Assembly (NCBI GenBank): GCA_036435485.1
Contig: CM071597.1
Coordinates: 10,843,881-10,907,880, forward strand
Direction of reading: 5' to 3'
Length of the DNA stretch: 64,000 nt
Source of the DNA: Saposhnikovia divaricata
Lineage: Eukaryota > Streptophyta > Magnoliopsida > Apiales > Apiaceae
The translations under genes and the position numbers were made by a program. Under the pieces are notes generated by a model. The model did no database searches, was not told the DNA's origin, and was given only the letters and a program-made list of their open reading frames with translations. Below, one piece after another: positions 20,483 through 33,143 of the stretch; position 1 is the first letter of the stretch, and every line of letters begins with the position of its first letter.

Positions 20483-23400
20483 AAGGATTCCGTCCCGGAA
20501 TCAGGTAGGAAGCAAAGAGTCGTTTGCCTGTCGTTCACTCTTTAGCTTCCCGGTCAATTCTTATTCGTTCTACCCTTCCTCAGCACATCTTCTAGTGCTA
20601 CAATTCATACTTTATCCTTTTTCCATCAACGTTGCTACTTTTCGTACAACTCACTATCCGGGTTATACTTTTACTCAGTCTTATCCTTATTGATACCTGC
20701 AGTAACATTGGTATCACTATCACCCTACGATTCGGAGGTAACCTCGCTCGTACTGTGCATTTCCTGATCGCTTTAATCTTCGTAATCTAGATCAATATAG
20801 AGAAGTGGAAAGATTTGTTGAGAGATCACTATGATCAATTGAACATTTGTTATATTGCATAGTTAGTACAGAAGGGGGCCAGCCTTTAGTACTTGACAAG
20901 CAATTAAACAAGTCATAGCATTCCACTTAGACTTCTATCACATAGACAGATAGTCACGTAGCAGTACCTCCCCTCCAAAAAGGGTTGTTCTTCTCAATTC
21001 ATAAAGAAGATGAATAAGAGAGAAGAAGAGAAAAGAGTTCTAAAGGATTATAGAAAGCTTCCATGATTGTAGAATATCATACTCAGAATTTACCTCTGAA
21101 CTATAGAGGTTTATCAAAGAAGAAATTAATCATAATTATATCCAATACTATTTGATCGCAATCTCTCGTGTCAACATATCTTGCTGCTTTGTCCATTATT
21201 CTATGGACAAATACTCTTGTTCAATCTTAGCGATACTCACATTCGGGAAATCCTTCAACCTTTCAGGTTAAATCTTAGGTTTCTCACTTGGCATCATTAT
21301 TACTGACATCCCATATCATGTTACTAGCTTTTTCATAACTATAGTATTGACACTATCAGGTTGTCATCCTGAGAATTCATTAGAAAACCCATTCATAACA
21401 CTCCTTGCTTCTCATTCCATAGTTGCTTCCCCAGCCTTTTCTTTATCAATCACATCCTTCTTATTATCTGATTCTTATTTACTTCTGTTATTTACTTTCA
21501 CCTTCACCTCTTTATTGAGACACCTTTTTGCACTTGGTACCTCCTTATCGGTATTCCGTCTCATTTACTCTATAATCATCACGTTATTTCAATTTAAACT
21601 TTCCGAAATGAATCTGGCCCGATTCCTTTAACTTAGATTCATATAATCTACTTCTGCCAACCTTGTTTCTCATTACTTGTTCTTTTCTATCCATGGTTTT
21701 CCACAGGTTGTCTTTCGTAAGTCGGACCAGGTCGTATATCTACATTCTTGTACTCCTATCATCTGTTGAACATTTGCATTTTACTGGCGTAGCCTGGCCA
21801 CATGAAAACCCGTTATGACCGTGCTATAATTTTGGGGGTAAGGCTGGCTCGAATACCACCGTCCGAACATTTTAAACTCTCAGGTGGCCCAATAAGTCTC
21901 GGGCTCAACCGCCCTTCCCTCCAAATCTTATTAATTCTTTCCATGGGAATATCTTTAACATCATGAATCATCAACCTCATATTCTCTATCTTGTTTGCGC
22001 AGAAGTACACTAACATAAACTTGTTTGTCATTCATCAACATGCCATTTAGTTAATCAATGGCAGCACTGTCTTTATCTTTACATTGTCATCTACTTTCTT
22101 AGAAGAATCACCAGCGCTTGTTGTTTACGTAGTGCATTAATAGCTAACCCTACGGGTTTCAAATCCCTTAGGGAGACAAAGTGATCACTATTCCTTATCC
22201 ATACGAAACACTTCCTGAACTTGATGTAGATATAACATGAAGTAGATAGAATTGCAGAAGAGTTTCAAGTATCGCAGCTAGGTCCGGTTGATGAAACTAT
22301 CACTTATGCATCTTCCATAAAAGACTGGAAACTTAACGGTTTACTTCATCAATTTTGTACCATGGTCCTGGTTTGCCTCAAAACGGGACCTTCTAAGGTA
22401 CGTAATATGCTTAAGACTCCATCAGGAATCGAATCTTTACTTAAACTATTATTACCTTCGATTCTTGCACAATCATCAAAAGGAATGTAACTTCCTCCAC
22501 TCCAATATGACCTTCAAGGTCTTTCCAAATATCATTTTGTTTCTTCGGTATGAACATTTATAATTATTCCTTTATACTTAAACTGTCGGCCACCTCATTG
22601 GCCTTTCCTGATAATAATAATTTCTGGTAATCCTTGTTCCTTGGATATATTCCAATTCAAACATTTCTACCTCATTCCCATCATTTTTGGGTGAAAGCAT
22701 TCTCCCTTAAGCTCTGCTGATGAAGAAAAATATATTTAACAGTCTTTCTCCATAAGTCATTGCTTCCACCTACTCGTGGGAACTTTATCACGTTTATTCC
22801 CCATCCTACTTAGGATACTTCTCTTCTTAGTTCTTTCCTTATCTTAGGATAATCTCAACCTTTATAGGTTCAATCCATACTTCCTCATGGTCTCATACAT
22901 GCCTCATCTGGCATTACTGTTACTATGTCATACATTCCTTACCAAACTTCCATTTTGAAGTTCGGAATATTACCTTTTTCCTTGTAAGGTTTCATAGGTC
23001 ATCCTCATCCTTCCTCCTGTATTTTCTGGGTACAGGGTATATCAAAATGTCATTGATCAATACTCTAATAATTCTATCTATGTTCTTTCCAGAACTCTTT
23101 TTTTTTTTCTAATAATCCTTACCGGTCATTGTTGCCTTAGCAAGTCCAGCTCATATCATCTGAAGTCATAATGTCGTTATTAGGGTTAATGCCACCCCTT
23201 GTGCATTCCCCAGGGTTTGTCTTAATTCATTGATATCCTATCCTTAATTCAACTATCAATGAATTCTTGCATCTTATAATTGGCAATCAGATCATGTATC
23301 CTTAATAAAGGTCTCTTTTCAATCATTCTCATTTGATAATCGATCGGTGGCTTAATGCCACCCTCTTCTTTCAGATAGTTGTCATCCTATTTGGCCTTCC

Positions 23401-25910
23401 AAAAAGGCAACGTATGCCTATCTCCTCTCTTACAGAACTTGGTAATGGCAGCAAGGATGTTTTGGAAAATATTGGTCGAGTTCAACGTGAATCTATTAGT
23501 ACTTATCGTTCTTCTCAAATGTACTTGCCTTAGACAAAATTTCTACAGCATACTGATCCATCTCTGACCATTTCTATACTCTCTTCATAAACCTTCGTTG
23601 TTTACTTCCCTTAGTCGTAATATGTTCATGGTATTCATGATACCCTAACATCATGCATCTCAAGTCACTATACTCCCATTTTACTCAAAATCTTGGACAA
23701 CCATATACACATGAGTCACTTTAGTACGGGTTACCCCATCCCAAAAAGGTCTAGTAAATTCCCCATCAAAACATGGGTTGCAAAGGGTTTAGTAGAAGAC
23801 TCCTACAATCTCATTAATATTTCCTTTATATCAGAAGCCCTTGCAGTCGTTGCTTACTTAGAAGCAACCCTGCTTTGTCTTTTCATTGCTGGTCTAGTCA
23901 ATTTATAGTCCGTTGTGACTTGGCCTCAACTGGCCACACTAAAATAAAAATATATGATTTTAGGGGTTGGCTAATAGCATTACTTTTCTAGCAATTGCCG
24001 GCATAGTGCCTTCTTCTTTGATACCTTTCTACCTTTCCAATACTTTACTCCATATAAGTCTTAATCGACTACTCGGCACCGTCTCCGGTCACCTTTCCTC
24101 CACTTTTATCTTTTCAACTATTCTTATCAATCCCGCGTGCCACGCAAGCTTACCATTCCTGGCATAACAGCCTTTTCACTTAAGTCAATCCCGGAGTTTC
24201 TCCGTCCGGCTAGTTTCTTACTTACATTTCCTGTTTTCGTCCAATCTCACTTCATCATATTATCACTACCGTCGATTGTAATGCTCAGGGTCCGTTTACT
24301 AACCCATTTTATAGCAACCTTACCCAAATCACAGGGTTTGCTCCAGTTTCTACTCTCTTCCATGACATTCTCTGATTATCAGAAAGACAAGGTTTGCCAA
24401 AATTCACCGAATTCCTTTCCAGACTCAGGGAAATTTTGATCAATCTACCCACCTACTGGTAACATCAAGGAGACCAGTTTCGAAACCTGAAGAATAGTTC
24501 TATGAACCTCCAAGCAGGTGGAATCATAAGCAGTCATAGTTAACGAAATAATCATCATCGGATTGGAAGTTTACCCACTGGAGAGGAATCAATTATATCC
24601 ATCCCTTAGAAGGGAATCAATAATTTCAAACTGAAACCTGTCACAACGTCCTGATATTCAATACTACCAAATGTCGGTCTACCTAACCCTTTATGCGAAG
24701 CGTCATTGGAAGCACAAAGTCTCCTTTTTCCATTAAGCAATGCCAGCTCTTGGTCATTACCAATTTCACCTTTTAGCTCCAGGAAGATTTTCTCACATTT
24801 TTCTCTTTAACTGCTGATCGTATTACTTGATCTATTATAATTCCGTGTCGGAGTAAACTTAAGGTAACTACTATAATCCATTCAAAGAGAAGAAGGAATT
24901 TAATATTCCTCTGAATCACATGCATCTAACGTTTCTGGTTCATCATTTAACTGAGTTGAATTAACTCTATACTCAGTCTCTGGCAGTAGTCTCATTACGA
25001 GTTCATCTTGACTCACTGGTCTTATCTTCCGGTAGGTTCTGAGATCATTGTCTTGCTTACTACTTCCTTATATAACTTTTACCCAATCATTCTATTACTT
25101 CCCAATGTCTTTACTTTCTAAATGATTCATTCATAAAATGAACATTTTCCTTAATAAAACCACCTTATTAACCTCAATTTGGTTCCATAATTTACAACCT
25201 ACGACACCTGCCTTCTCATGGCGAATTATTACTGACCATATTCATACTAATTCATTTATCAAATGATATGGCACTTACTGCCTCCTTCTCAACTATTCCT
25301 AGGGACTCTGCTCCTCGCCCTATATCACTGTCTTTGATAATCATACATCCCTCTAGCTCTTTCTTTGTTAAGATGAAAATCTCTAAGGATTCTCATCTAT
25401 TTCCGTATAAGATCTCAAGTAATTCTTCCAATCCTTCTTTCTTGCTGGTACTACGTCTGGTAGTCCGGCTATGAATTCAACATGCATCTTCAGATCTTTT
25501 AATAATATATCAGTTCTTTATACTCACTTTTCTGAGCACCATATCTTAATCATCACAGTCATTCTGGCTGCGACCCTCATTACCCATGGGTAAGCTCCTC
25601 ATCCTAACAGGATTTTCCTTATCTACTGGAACCTCTTCCGGGTCTCCAGTAGGGTACTCCATCGAATTACCCGCTGATCTTCAGCATATAAAGCATCATC
25701 GCGCTGTTGCTCGTATGCCTCAAGGTCAGTCACCTTACTCGTCGATATGATATCGAGCTAAGTTACTATCATTATACTTACGAGTTCCCATAAGGGTTTT
25801 ATATGTCATCACTACATTAAGTAGTCCGACTATGAACTTGGCAAGAGTTCTTATTATCTTATTGAATTTATTGTTTTAACGTCACCTCATCTCTGGGGTT
25901 TATAACGTAC
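20483..25910 (-). other. Decayed interior of the LARD-like element
   Basis: 5.4 kb with no ORF above about 100 codons on either strand. The plus strand is pyrimidine-rich, as expected for the antisense of a former gag-pol. Apart from the integrase relic at 21813-22031, I cannot name protein domains by eye. Plus-strand ORFs at 21347, 23333-23908, 23967-24439 and 25268 show no family features and are treated as chance. Confidence 0.8.
21813..22031 (-). pseudogene. Relic of chromovirus integrase C-terminus
   Basis: A 72-codon frame containing REGRLSPRLIGPPESLK. This closely resembles the GPY/F module after the integrase core of Tekay/Del-type gypsy elements (typically KLSPR-GPFEI). The position, about 1.4 kb upstream of the PPT in sense, suits the end of pol. 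No core triad or chromodomain is visible around it. The resemblance is by motif only. Confidence 0.55.
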
Positions 25911-25922
25911 GCTCTGATACCA
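25911..25922 (-). other. Primer-binding site (initiator Met tRNA) of the LARD-like element
   Basis: The minus strand reads TGGTATCAGAGC, four bases inside the right LTR. An intact PBS, with the intact PPT and long identical LTRs, means the cis signals needed for mobilisation are preserved. Confidence 0.95.
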
Positions 25923-25926
25923 CTTC

Positions 25927-28900
25927 TGTAACACCCCCAGATCCGGGGTCCGGGATCCGGTGGTTACGGTTTCCAATTCTGTCCACAACACTTGAACTTT
26001 CCTTAACATAAAATAAATTACGTCTCTATAACCCAACACAATAATATAAAACACACCCGTTATAGTCCCAGAGATGAAATCAGAGTAACACTCAAATTTT
26101 TATTAATCACATTATGAGTTCTTACAATCCAAAAGAATTTCAATATAAATACATACTCTTTGCCATCCATTTACATAAGGCATACTAGACCATATTCTTG
26201 GTACTGAAAGAATAAATATACCCTACCAATAGCTTCTTCTTCAGCTCTGGTAGTCTCATCGTCCTCGCCCGCGTCGAGTGCGCCTTGTGCGAGTCATCTG
26301 GTCTAGCTGTTGTTGTGATATAATAATAAAGCAAGGGTGAGCAATAGCCCACCAACAATAATATATGACTGAACGATAATGTATAACAGTTCAAAAGTAT
26401 CTTTCAAACCATATGCCATGCCTTTACGGAAATGATGCCAGTATAATATGAACGATGAAGTTACAAGGTAACTTAAAGTATTTGTTTGTAGAAATATCTG
26501 CTACATCAAAGTAAGCGAGATATTCTTATTGTTATTAAGAAGAGGAACTTGCAAGAAAGGTTGCAATTCCAGTTATGACCCTTTTCCAACTCTGCCAACA
26601 GTAATCATGTTGCAGGAAATAAATAAATTTGGATGATGAACCAATGATGGAGTATTCACCGCGCCCGCTGTTCCAATCTTGATGATCAGTCGAGATCGTA
26701 CAGCTCAATTTAGATTTACTACCGGTAGAAGGAAGAACTGACGGCTTTACTTGTGTACCGCCTTACTAGCTCTCCCCGGCCAACGGTTGGGCCAAAGGGG
26801 ATGGACCGGCGCTACTCGGCCTCTTACACGACTCCTAGTTCAAATAGAATTCATGATTCTGAATGTAACGTTCGTCCCCCTTTCCCCAAGTATAATACTT
26901 GTTGATAAGACTCCACAAAGTAGTCGTATCTAGTTGGAAAGGAAAATTTACCAATAACTCCCAAGCTATTACTTGGTAACGGATATCAACTTGTTCCAGT
27001 GATCTTACCCCTCGAAAGATGAGAAGGTAAGCAACGACTTAATAAGTCAACAGCACCCGAGTTGCGAGTGAAGGGAATACTTTATGACCGGGAAGTCGAC
27101 AAGATAAATAACATTTTCCAAGTAAGGTTCCCTTATTATTAAGGAGGTAGACTCAAAGAAGAATGATGTCTGAGAACCTTCCTTGATATAGGATTAATAA
27201 TAATATGACTCCGAAATATTTTTCGTAATAATCGAAGAAGATAAACCTTATTGAGGTTATTCTAAGTATGGAATAAATATTCAGAGAATATTTATTGAAT
27301 TAAAAATATTTAAAGAATATTCAGGAATATGAAAGAATATCTTTAATCAGAGTATTTTTCAAATAATTCTTGAAGAAATATCGAGAGAATATTTATTGCA
27401 TAATTAAATATTCAAATGAATATTCCAAATAATATTCATTAATCAATAAGACCTGAAAGGAATATTTAAAATATTTAAAATAATATTCGATGATTAAATA
27501 GAACCCTGGATGAATATTCAAAATAATATTCATAATTAATTAGGAATTTAAATGAATATCAATAAAGTAATATTCATTTAATAAATAATATCCTAAATGA
27601 ATATCAAGTAATATTCATTTAGTAATCCAAGCTTTAAAGGAATATTCGATATAATATTCGATAAGTAAATCAAGCTTCAGATGAATATTGAAGATAATAT
27701 TCATCAAGTACTTAATACCTTAAATGAATTTTCAAAAGTAATATTTATTTAATGAAATAATATTCTAAATGAATGTCCACATAATATTCATTTAGTAGTC
27801 TCATCTTTAGAAGAGTATTCGAAATAATAATCGATAATCAATTCGACTCCGAATGAATATTGACGAATATTATTCGTCGAATGATTACGTTCAAATAATT
27901 ATTTGAAGTAAGGATCGTTAAAATAATTAGTCTCGAACGAATATTCAAATAATATTCGTCGCCCAAATAATAGAAAATATTTACTTAAATATTTTCCTCC
28001 GAGGTAATCTCGATATATCAAGGAATATTGACTCCCGGTCTATTTTTGATTAATAAGATGTATACGCCCTTCTATGAGGGTCTTACAATAATCGGCTTAT
28101 AACTGATATATAACTATCTAGCTTATAAGCCAACAATAACATTCAGGGAACAAGTATATCACTTCAACTTGAAAGTAGGCATGCATGCAATGGCATATGT
28201 ATATCAGCATATATATATATATATTTATTCAATCACAACAACAGCCTAAAAGAAGGGAATTGGAACTTGCCTGGTAGTCGAGTACGGTAAGGGGTAGTGG
28301 TAGCGGGTCCCGGTTCAGCTTGGTGATCTATAAATAGCCAAGGCATTCGGGATTAATCACTTAACATATTAAAAGTTAAGTTATACTTAATTCGAAACAC
28401 GTTCTCGAGTTATCTCGTTATACCCCTTTTTGTGGATTACTTTTATCACTGATCTGACCCGACATTCGTTCGTTAATACGACATGTCATTGCATTTATAC
28501 TTGGGACATACTTAAGTCATATGAGTTCTAAGGTTGATCGTTACGAACCAATATTATACTCCGAGTTTTATCGCCCGTTTTCTAAGTGTTTTACCGAAGT
28601 TATAAAAGAGTCGTCTTTTAGGGGTTCGTTCGCGTTTAACCTCGACTCGAACATTTTTAATAAATCGAAAAATGATCTTTTTGACATACGGTTTTCTTTC
28701 ACGCCTTCCTTTTTACCTCTAGTATTTATTTACCAAGATTCGCCATGACGTTACATAGTTTACGAGGGTTCAATTACAGTTACGAACTTTCGTTTACGGA
28801 TTCGAACTACTTTTAGTAATTTGGTCATAAATCCTAAACCGTAAGTCCGTTTCATGCGATCTTTATATCAAAACGAAGCTTGAAACATAATCTATCCTAT

Positions 28901-30745
28901 CATGGCAGAAAATGAAGCTGTACAGTGAGTTATAGCTACTGTGATGCTCGGTGTTTAATAGTCTAACGAAAATTCGGCATTACGACGGCTATAAATCGAA
29001 CGTTCTAAAATTCATAACAATCAATCCAAGCCACACCGGGCATACTATACATGGTTTTCATCTTAACCAGTCCAAGAAGGTTTCAATTAACCATCATAAT
29101 CATCAAAACTCTTAAATCATCACTACTAACTACATAATCATGCTTTTATGCATATAACAACACCATAATCTTAACTAATCTAAAACCATCAAGAACATAT
29201 ATAAAACTCAAAGTAAGATCTTGGGTTCTTAAGAATTATACCTTCCTTGGAGAGTGTACAAGCTATAATAACCCTTATATAGTCCTTGTATGGCTTTAAC
29301 AAAGCTTAAATCATCCAAAGAAACCAAGAAATCAAAGTTAGTTTCTTGAAAACACTATTCACCCTCATCTTTGAGGATTTATTTGAAAATGGAAAACATG
29401 GAGTTTGAAGCTAAGATTTCTAGGAGATTATTTTTATGAAATATAGGACTCACCATAAAAATTTGGAGATCAAACAATGGTTGGAAGGTGGATTTTGAAA
29501 TCTTAAAACTCCAAAATTCGAAGTGCCTTGGTTTTGGGGGAAAAACAGTGAACTTCTCGAATTTATTTACCCATCCAAACGATCTTCAAAAATTATGAAA
29601 TTAAATCCCCAACTTCACCTTGATGTGTAGAAGCTCCATGAATTTTTTCATGATTTTTAGATGAGTAGATCTAGGTGAAAAAAAATGGCAAAGACCCCTG
29701 CCCTGGAAAATGCAACTGCTGGAAAAATGGGGGAGAGGTGGTGTTTGCTTGGCTAGTTGTCAAACGATATTTGTGATATGTATAAGTGGGTATAGCTGCT
29801 AATACTCCTCTTAATACAAGTGTCAAAGGTTTATGGTGTGTTAGAAAAATTGATGATGTGAAGCCTTGTTGTTTTCTTCTTGTCCATCCACCTCATTACT
29901 TCCTTTCTCATTTCTTTTCTTCATTTCATTTCCACCAAATATTCTTATATATAACCCCAGCTGATCAAGTAGGGTTTTTTTTTTTATCTCGTTACGTATT
30001 TAATCCGTAATTTCTTTCGCGTTTGCTTGATCGCTTAATCTTGTTATAAAGTTCTAGCGATTTCTAGAACACTTGTTATTCTAACTCAAAGGTTTTCATT
30101 CTAAATCCTCAAATCATACTTAATAAATAAAATCCTTGAATCCTTAACATTATAATACTCTTGTCTTGATCGTATTGATAGGCTCTTTACGGTTCGGTCA
30201 AATATTGTACCGAAAAAGAATTTGGAATTTCTGAATTCCGATCGTCTCTGCATTCACTTATTTCCTCCGCGTATTACTAATATGACTTCGAAACATCCAT
30301 AACACGTCCCGTACATAGGGTGGCGTGAAAAGTTTTCCAACTTACAAAGTCACTATTCATCCACCAAATTACTATGCACGTACAGGAAACACTATGCACG
30401 TACGGGAAATACTATGCACGTACGGGAAATACTATGCACGTATGGGAAATACTATGCACGTATGGGAAATACTATGCACGTATTCATTTCTCTTCAAGGA
30501 TCCATTAGCTCCTTCCTGGATGGTAGATTATTCTTATCTAGGTCCTCAACCATCGAATTACTCTATTCTGACAATATACCAATGCATCAGGATCATTGTC
30601 CAAAGCAATATCCATTCATTACAATCATTGTTCTTTGAAACCACCATTCATTAGAGCTGGTGACCTTGTTGTTGGAATCATTGTTCCTCATTTTATCATT
30701 ACTTAATAAAAGTTTTAATTATATCCAAAATTTGGGGTTCTTACA
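25927..30745 (-). repeat. 5' LTR of the LARD-like element (4819 bp)
   Basis: Direct repeat of 15651-20468. The AT-rich array is at 27206-27976 and the 20-bp tandem repeat at 30371-30483. It ends in GGTTCTTACA, followed by TGGTT. Confidence 0.96.
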
Positions 30746-31473
30746 TGGTTCGTAACGATCGACTTTAGAACTCATATGACTTAAGTATGTCCCAAGTATA
30801 AGTACAATGACATGTCGTATTAACGAACGAATGTCGGGTCGGATCAGTGATAAAAGTAATCCACTAAAAGGGGTATAACGAGATAACTCGAGAACGTGTT
30901 TCGAATTAAGTATAACTTAACTTTTAATATGTTAAGTGATTAATCCCGAATGCCTTGGCTATTTATAGATCACCAAGCTGAACCGGGACCCGCTACCACT
31001 ACCCCTTACCGTACTCGACTACCAGGCAAGTTTCAATTCCCTTCTTTTAGGCTGTTGTTGTGATTGAATAAATATATATATATATATATGATTGCTGATA
31101 TACATATGCCATTGCATGCATGCCTACTTTCAAGTTGAATTGATATACTTGTTCCCTGAATGTTATTGTTGGCTTATAAGCTAGATAGTTATATATCAGT
31201 TATAAGCCGGTTATTGTAATACCCTCATAGAAGGGCGTATACATCTTATTAATCAAAAATAGACCGGGAGTCAATATTCCTTGATATATCGAGATTACCT
31301 CGGAGGAAAATATTTAAGTAAATATTTTCTATTATTCAGGCGACGAATATTATTTGAATATTCGTTCGAGATTATTTATTTAATGATCCTTACTTCAAAT
31401 AATTATTTGAACGTAATCATTCGACGAATAATATTTGTCCATATTCATTCAGAGTCGAATTGATTATCGATTA
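30746..31473 (+). repeat. Old long-LTR fragment L0, piece 2
   Basis: Reverse complement of about 17545-18275 of the LARD LTR, diverged. It begins with the TGGTT duplication and ends with GATTA, the duplication made by element B. It continues at 43999. Confidence 0.92.
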
Positions 31474-31519
31474 TGTTAAATATAATTGATGTGTTTTAAT
31501 CAGTGTTTAAGTTCTGGAG

Positions 31520-31612
31520 TTATCAGAGTTTAGCTGGAAGCAGTCAGAGTTTGCGTAAACTCTGACAGTTGGAAGCTTGACAGAGTTTGTTAAACTCTGT
31601 CTGGAGGAAGCG
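31520..31612. repeat. CAGAGTTT / AAACTCTG inverted words in the B LTR
   Basis: Three CAGAGTTT and two AAACTCTG copies alternate, e.g. CAGAGTTTGCGTAAACTCTG, a stem of 8 bp with a 4-base loop. The same array is at 43540-43632 in the other LTR, and the word recurs in the spacer. Confidence 0.88.
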
Positions 31613-31785
31613 CGTCTATTGTTCAACAGTGATTAAAGATTAATTATGGAAGCGATATCTTTGAAGATTGGATAGCTATCAAAGAGATCGAGTTGACATA
31701 GGAGACGTGTGACAATCTGTAATTGATATCATTGTATAGCTGATTATTAGGAATATCAATTAGAGATTGTATCGTAGCTGTATGT

Positions 31786-31795
31786 TATATAAATA
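31786..31795 (+). promoter_or_regulatory. LTR TATA box (B)
   Basis: TATATAAATA, downstream of the word array. The copy in the 3' LTR is at 43806-43815. Confidence 0.75.
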
Positions 31796-31980
31796 CAGAT
31801 AGGTTAACCCTAGAAGGGTATCGATAACGAATTATCATTATTGTAACCTAGCAGCTCTTTGTGATATTTTACATCACGAAGAGGGTTTGAAATACAAGAA
31901 GTTTTTTAAGTGCATAAACGCTTTTACTTGTTAATCTCTCATACAAAGTTGATTATTATTTGTGTATTCGGCCTAACAAG

Positions 31981-31992
31981 TGGTATCAGAGC
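31981..31992 (+). other. Primer-binding site (initiator Met tRNA), element B
   Basis: TGGTATCAGAGC, two bases after the LTR end. Confidence 0.96.
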
Positions 31993-32039
31993 CAATCTGT
32001 TACTTTATTACAGGTTAAGATCCAAACACAACAATAATC

Positions 32040-33143
32040 ATGTCAGAAATTCCTCCACCAACACCTACTGTTTCTGAAAAGGCTCCTACTACTGTGAGTC
32101 GTTATGAACCAATCAGGGTTCCTATTCTGAGGCCATTAGAGTATGCTATGTGGAAGGTCAAGATGACTATGTTTCTGGAGGCTACAGATCCAGAATATCT
32201 TGACAGGATTTATGAAGGCCCTCACAATCCTACAAAGCTATCTGTTGCAGTTGCTGGTGAAGCAGCAAAAATGGTTCCAAAGGAAAAGAAGGACATGACT
32301 CCTGAAGATCTATCATCAATTGCTAAGGATGCAAAAGTTAGGCATTTACTGCATAGTGCCTTAGACAATGTTATGTCTAACAAAGTCATTAACTGCACCA
32401 CTGCAAAAGAGATATGGGATGCACTTGAAGTCAGGTGTCAAGGAACTGCAGCTATTAAGAAGAATAGGAGAAACATACTCACACAAGAGTATGAGCATTT
32501 TGAGGCTAAACCTGAAGAGACCATGACAGAAACATTTGATAGATTCTGTAAACTGATTAATGATCTGTCATTGGTCAACAAAGAGTATGATCTAGAAGAC
32601 TCGAATCTCAAGTTTCTTCTTTCTCTACCTGAAAAGTGGGATGTGAAAACAACCACTATTAGAGACAACTATGATCTTGCTGAAACAGAGATTGATGAAA
32701 TTTATGGACTGCTCAAAACTTATGAATTGGAAATGGAGCAGAGAAACAGGAGATCAAGCAGAAAAGGAAAGTCTGTTGCTCTTAATGTTGAAGAGAAGCC
32801 TCAGAAGAAAGAGGCAACAAGAAGGAAAATGAAGGGAAAAGCTTTGGTCATACATTCAGAAAGTGATTTACCAAACTCTGATTATGATTCAAACTCTTCT
32901 GAATCATCTGACTCTGAGGATGATGAAGAAGAAATGAGAAAAATGGCTGTGCTGATGGTGAAGACTTTCAAGAAAATGGGCTTCAAGAATTTCAAGAAAG
33001 GAAAAAGGTTTTCTAGGGATTCAAATGAAGACAGGAAAAACTACAGGAAGTCTGATAAGAGAGATTCTAAAGGGAAGAAGGATAAGTCTGAAATTCAATG
33101 CTACAAGTGTAAGGAGATGGGTCACTATGCTCCTGAGTGCTAG
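32040..33143 (+). CDS. gag: Gag N-terminal part, capsid region and zinc knuckle (element B)
   Basis: The ATG at 32040 follows a 60-bp leader. 367 codons. Residues about 30-230 form the copia-type capsid region (YAMWKVKMTMFLE, a TAKEIWDAL-like segment, RFCKLINDL). A Ser/Asp-rich and basic region follows, then CYKCKEMGHYAPEC, a CX2CX4HX4C knuckle at the very end. The stop is a TAG right after the last Cys. In element C the codon after the equivalent knuckle is a Gln codon, so a C-to-T nonsense change is likely. The frame continues open after the stop into the next entry, so the ancestral Gag was longer. Gag packages the RNA in virus-like particles. Confidence 0.92.
   Translation: MSEIPPPTPTVSEKAPTTVSRYEPIRVPILRPLEYAMWKVKMTMFLEATDPEYLDRIYEGPHNPTKLSVAVAGEAAKMVPKEKKDMTPEDLSSIAKDAKVRHLLHSALDNVMSNKVINCTTAKEIWDALEVRCQGTAAIKKNRRNILTQEYEHFEAKPEETMTETFDRFCKLINDLSLVNKEYDLEDSNLKFLLSLPEKWDVKTTTIRDNYDLAETEIDEIYGLLKTYELEMEQRNRRSSRKGKSVALNVEEKPQKKEATRRKMKGKALVIHSESDLPNSDYDSNSSESSDSEDDEEEMRKMAVLMVKTFKKMGFKNFKKGKRFSRDSNEDRKNYRKSDKRDSKGKKDKSEIQCYKCKEMGHYAPEC

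Larger units (their letters stand above)
15651..30745 (-). mobile_element. LARD-like Ty3/gypsy (Tekay/Del-like) element, 15.1 kb
   Basis: Two direct repeats of 4818 and 4819 bp (TGTAACACCC to GGTTCTTACA) flank a 5458-bp interior. An iMet PBS abuts the right repeat and a PPT abuts the left one, both read on the minus strand, so the sense strand is minus. A perfect 5-bp TGGTT duplication flanks the element. The interior has no long ORF and keeps only an integrase C-terminal relic. Lineage is inferred from that relic and from the PPT context (the sense strand before the PPT reads like the end of a chromovirus pol). Long LTRs with a non-coding interior match the LARD class, which needs proteins in trans. 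It is inserted in L0, an LTR of its own family, in opposite orientation. Confidence 0.93.
31474..31978 (+). repeat. 5' LTR of element B (505 bp)
   Basis: TGTTAAATAT to GGCCTAACA. It carries CAGAGTTT/AAACTCTG words at 31520-31612 and TATATAAATA at 31786-31795. It differs from the 3' LTR at two positions in the 31615-31665 interval. Confidence 0.97.

Noticed and set aside
21347..25474. Plus-strand ORFs of 60-100 codons in the LARD interior
   Set aside because: They are antisense to the element, Ser/Leu/Phe-rich as expected from pyrimidine-rich DNA, and match no family by eye.
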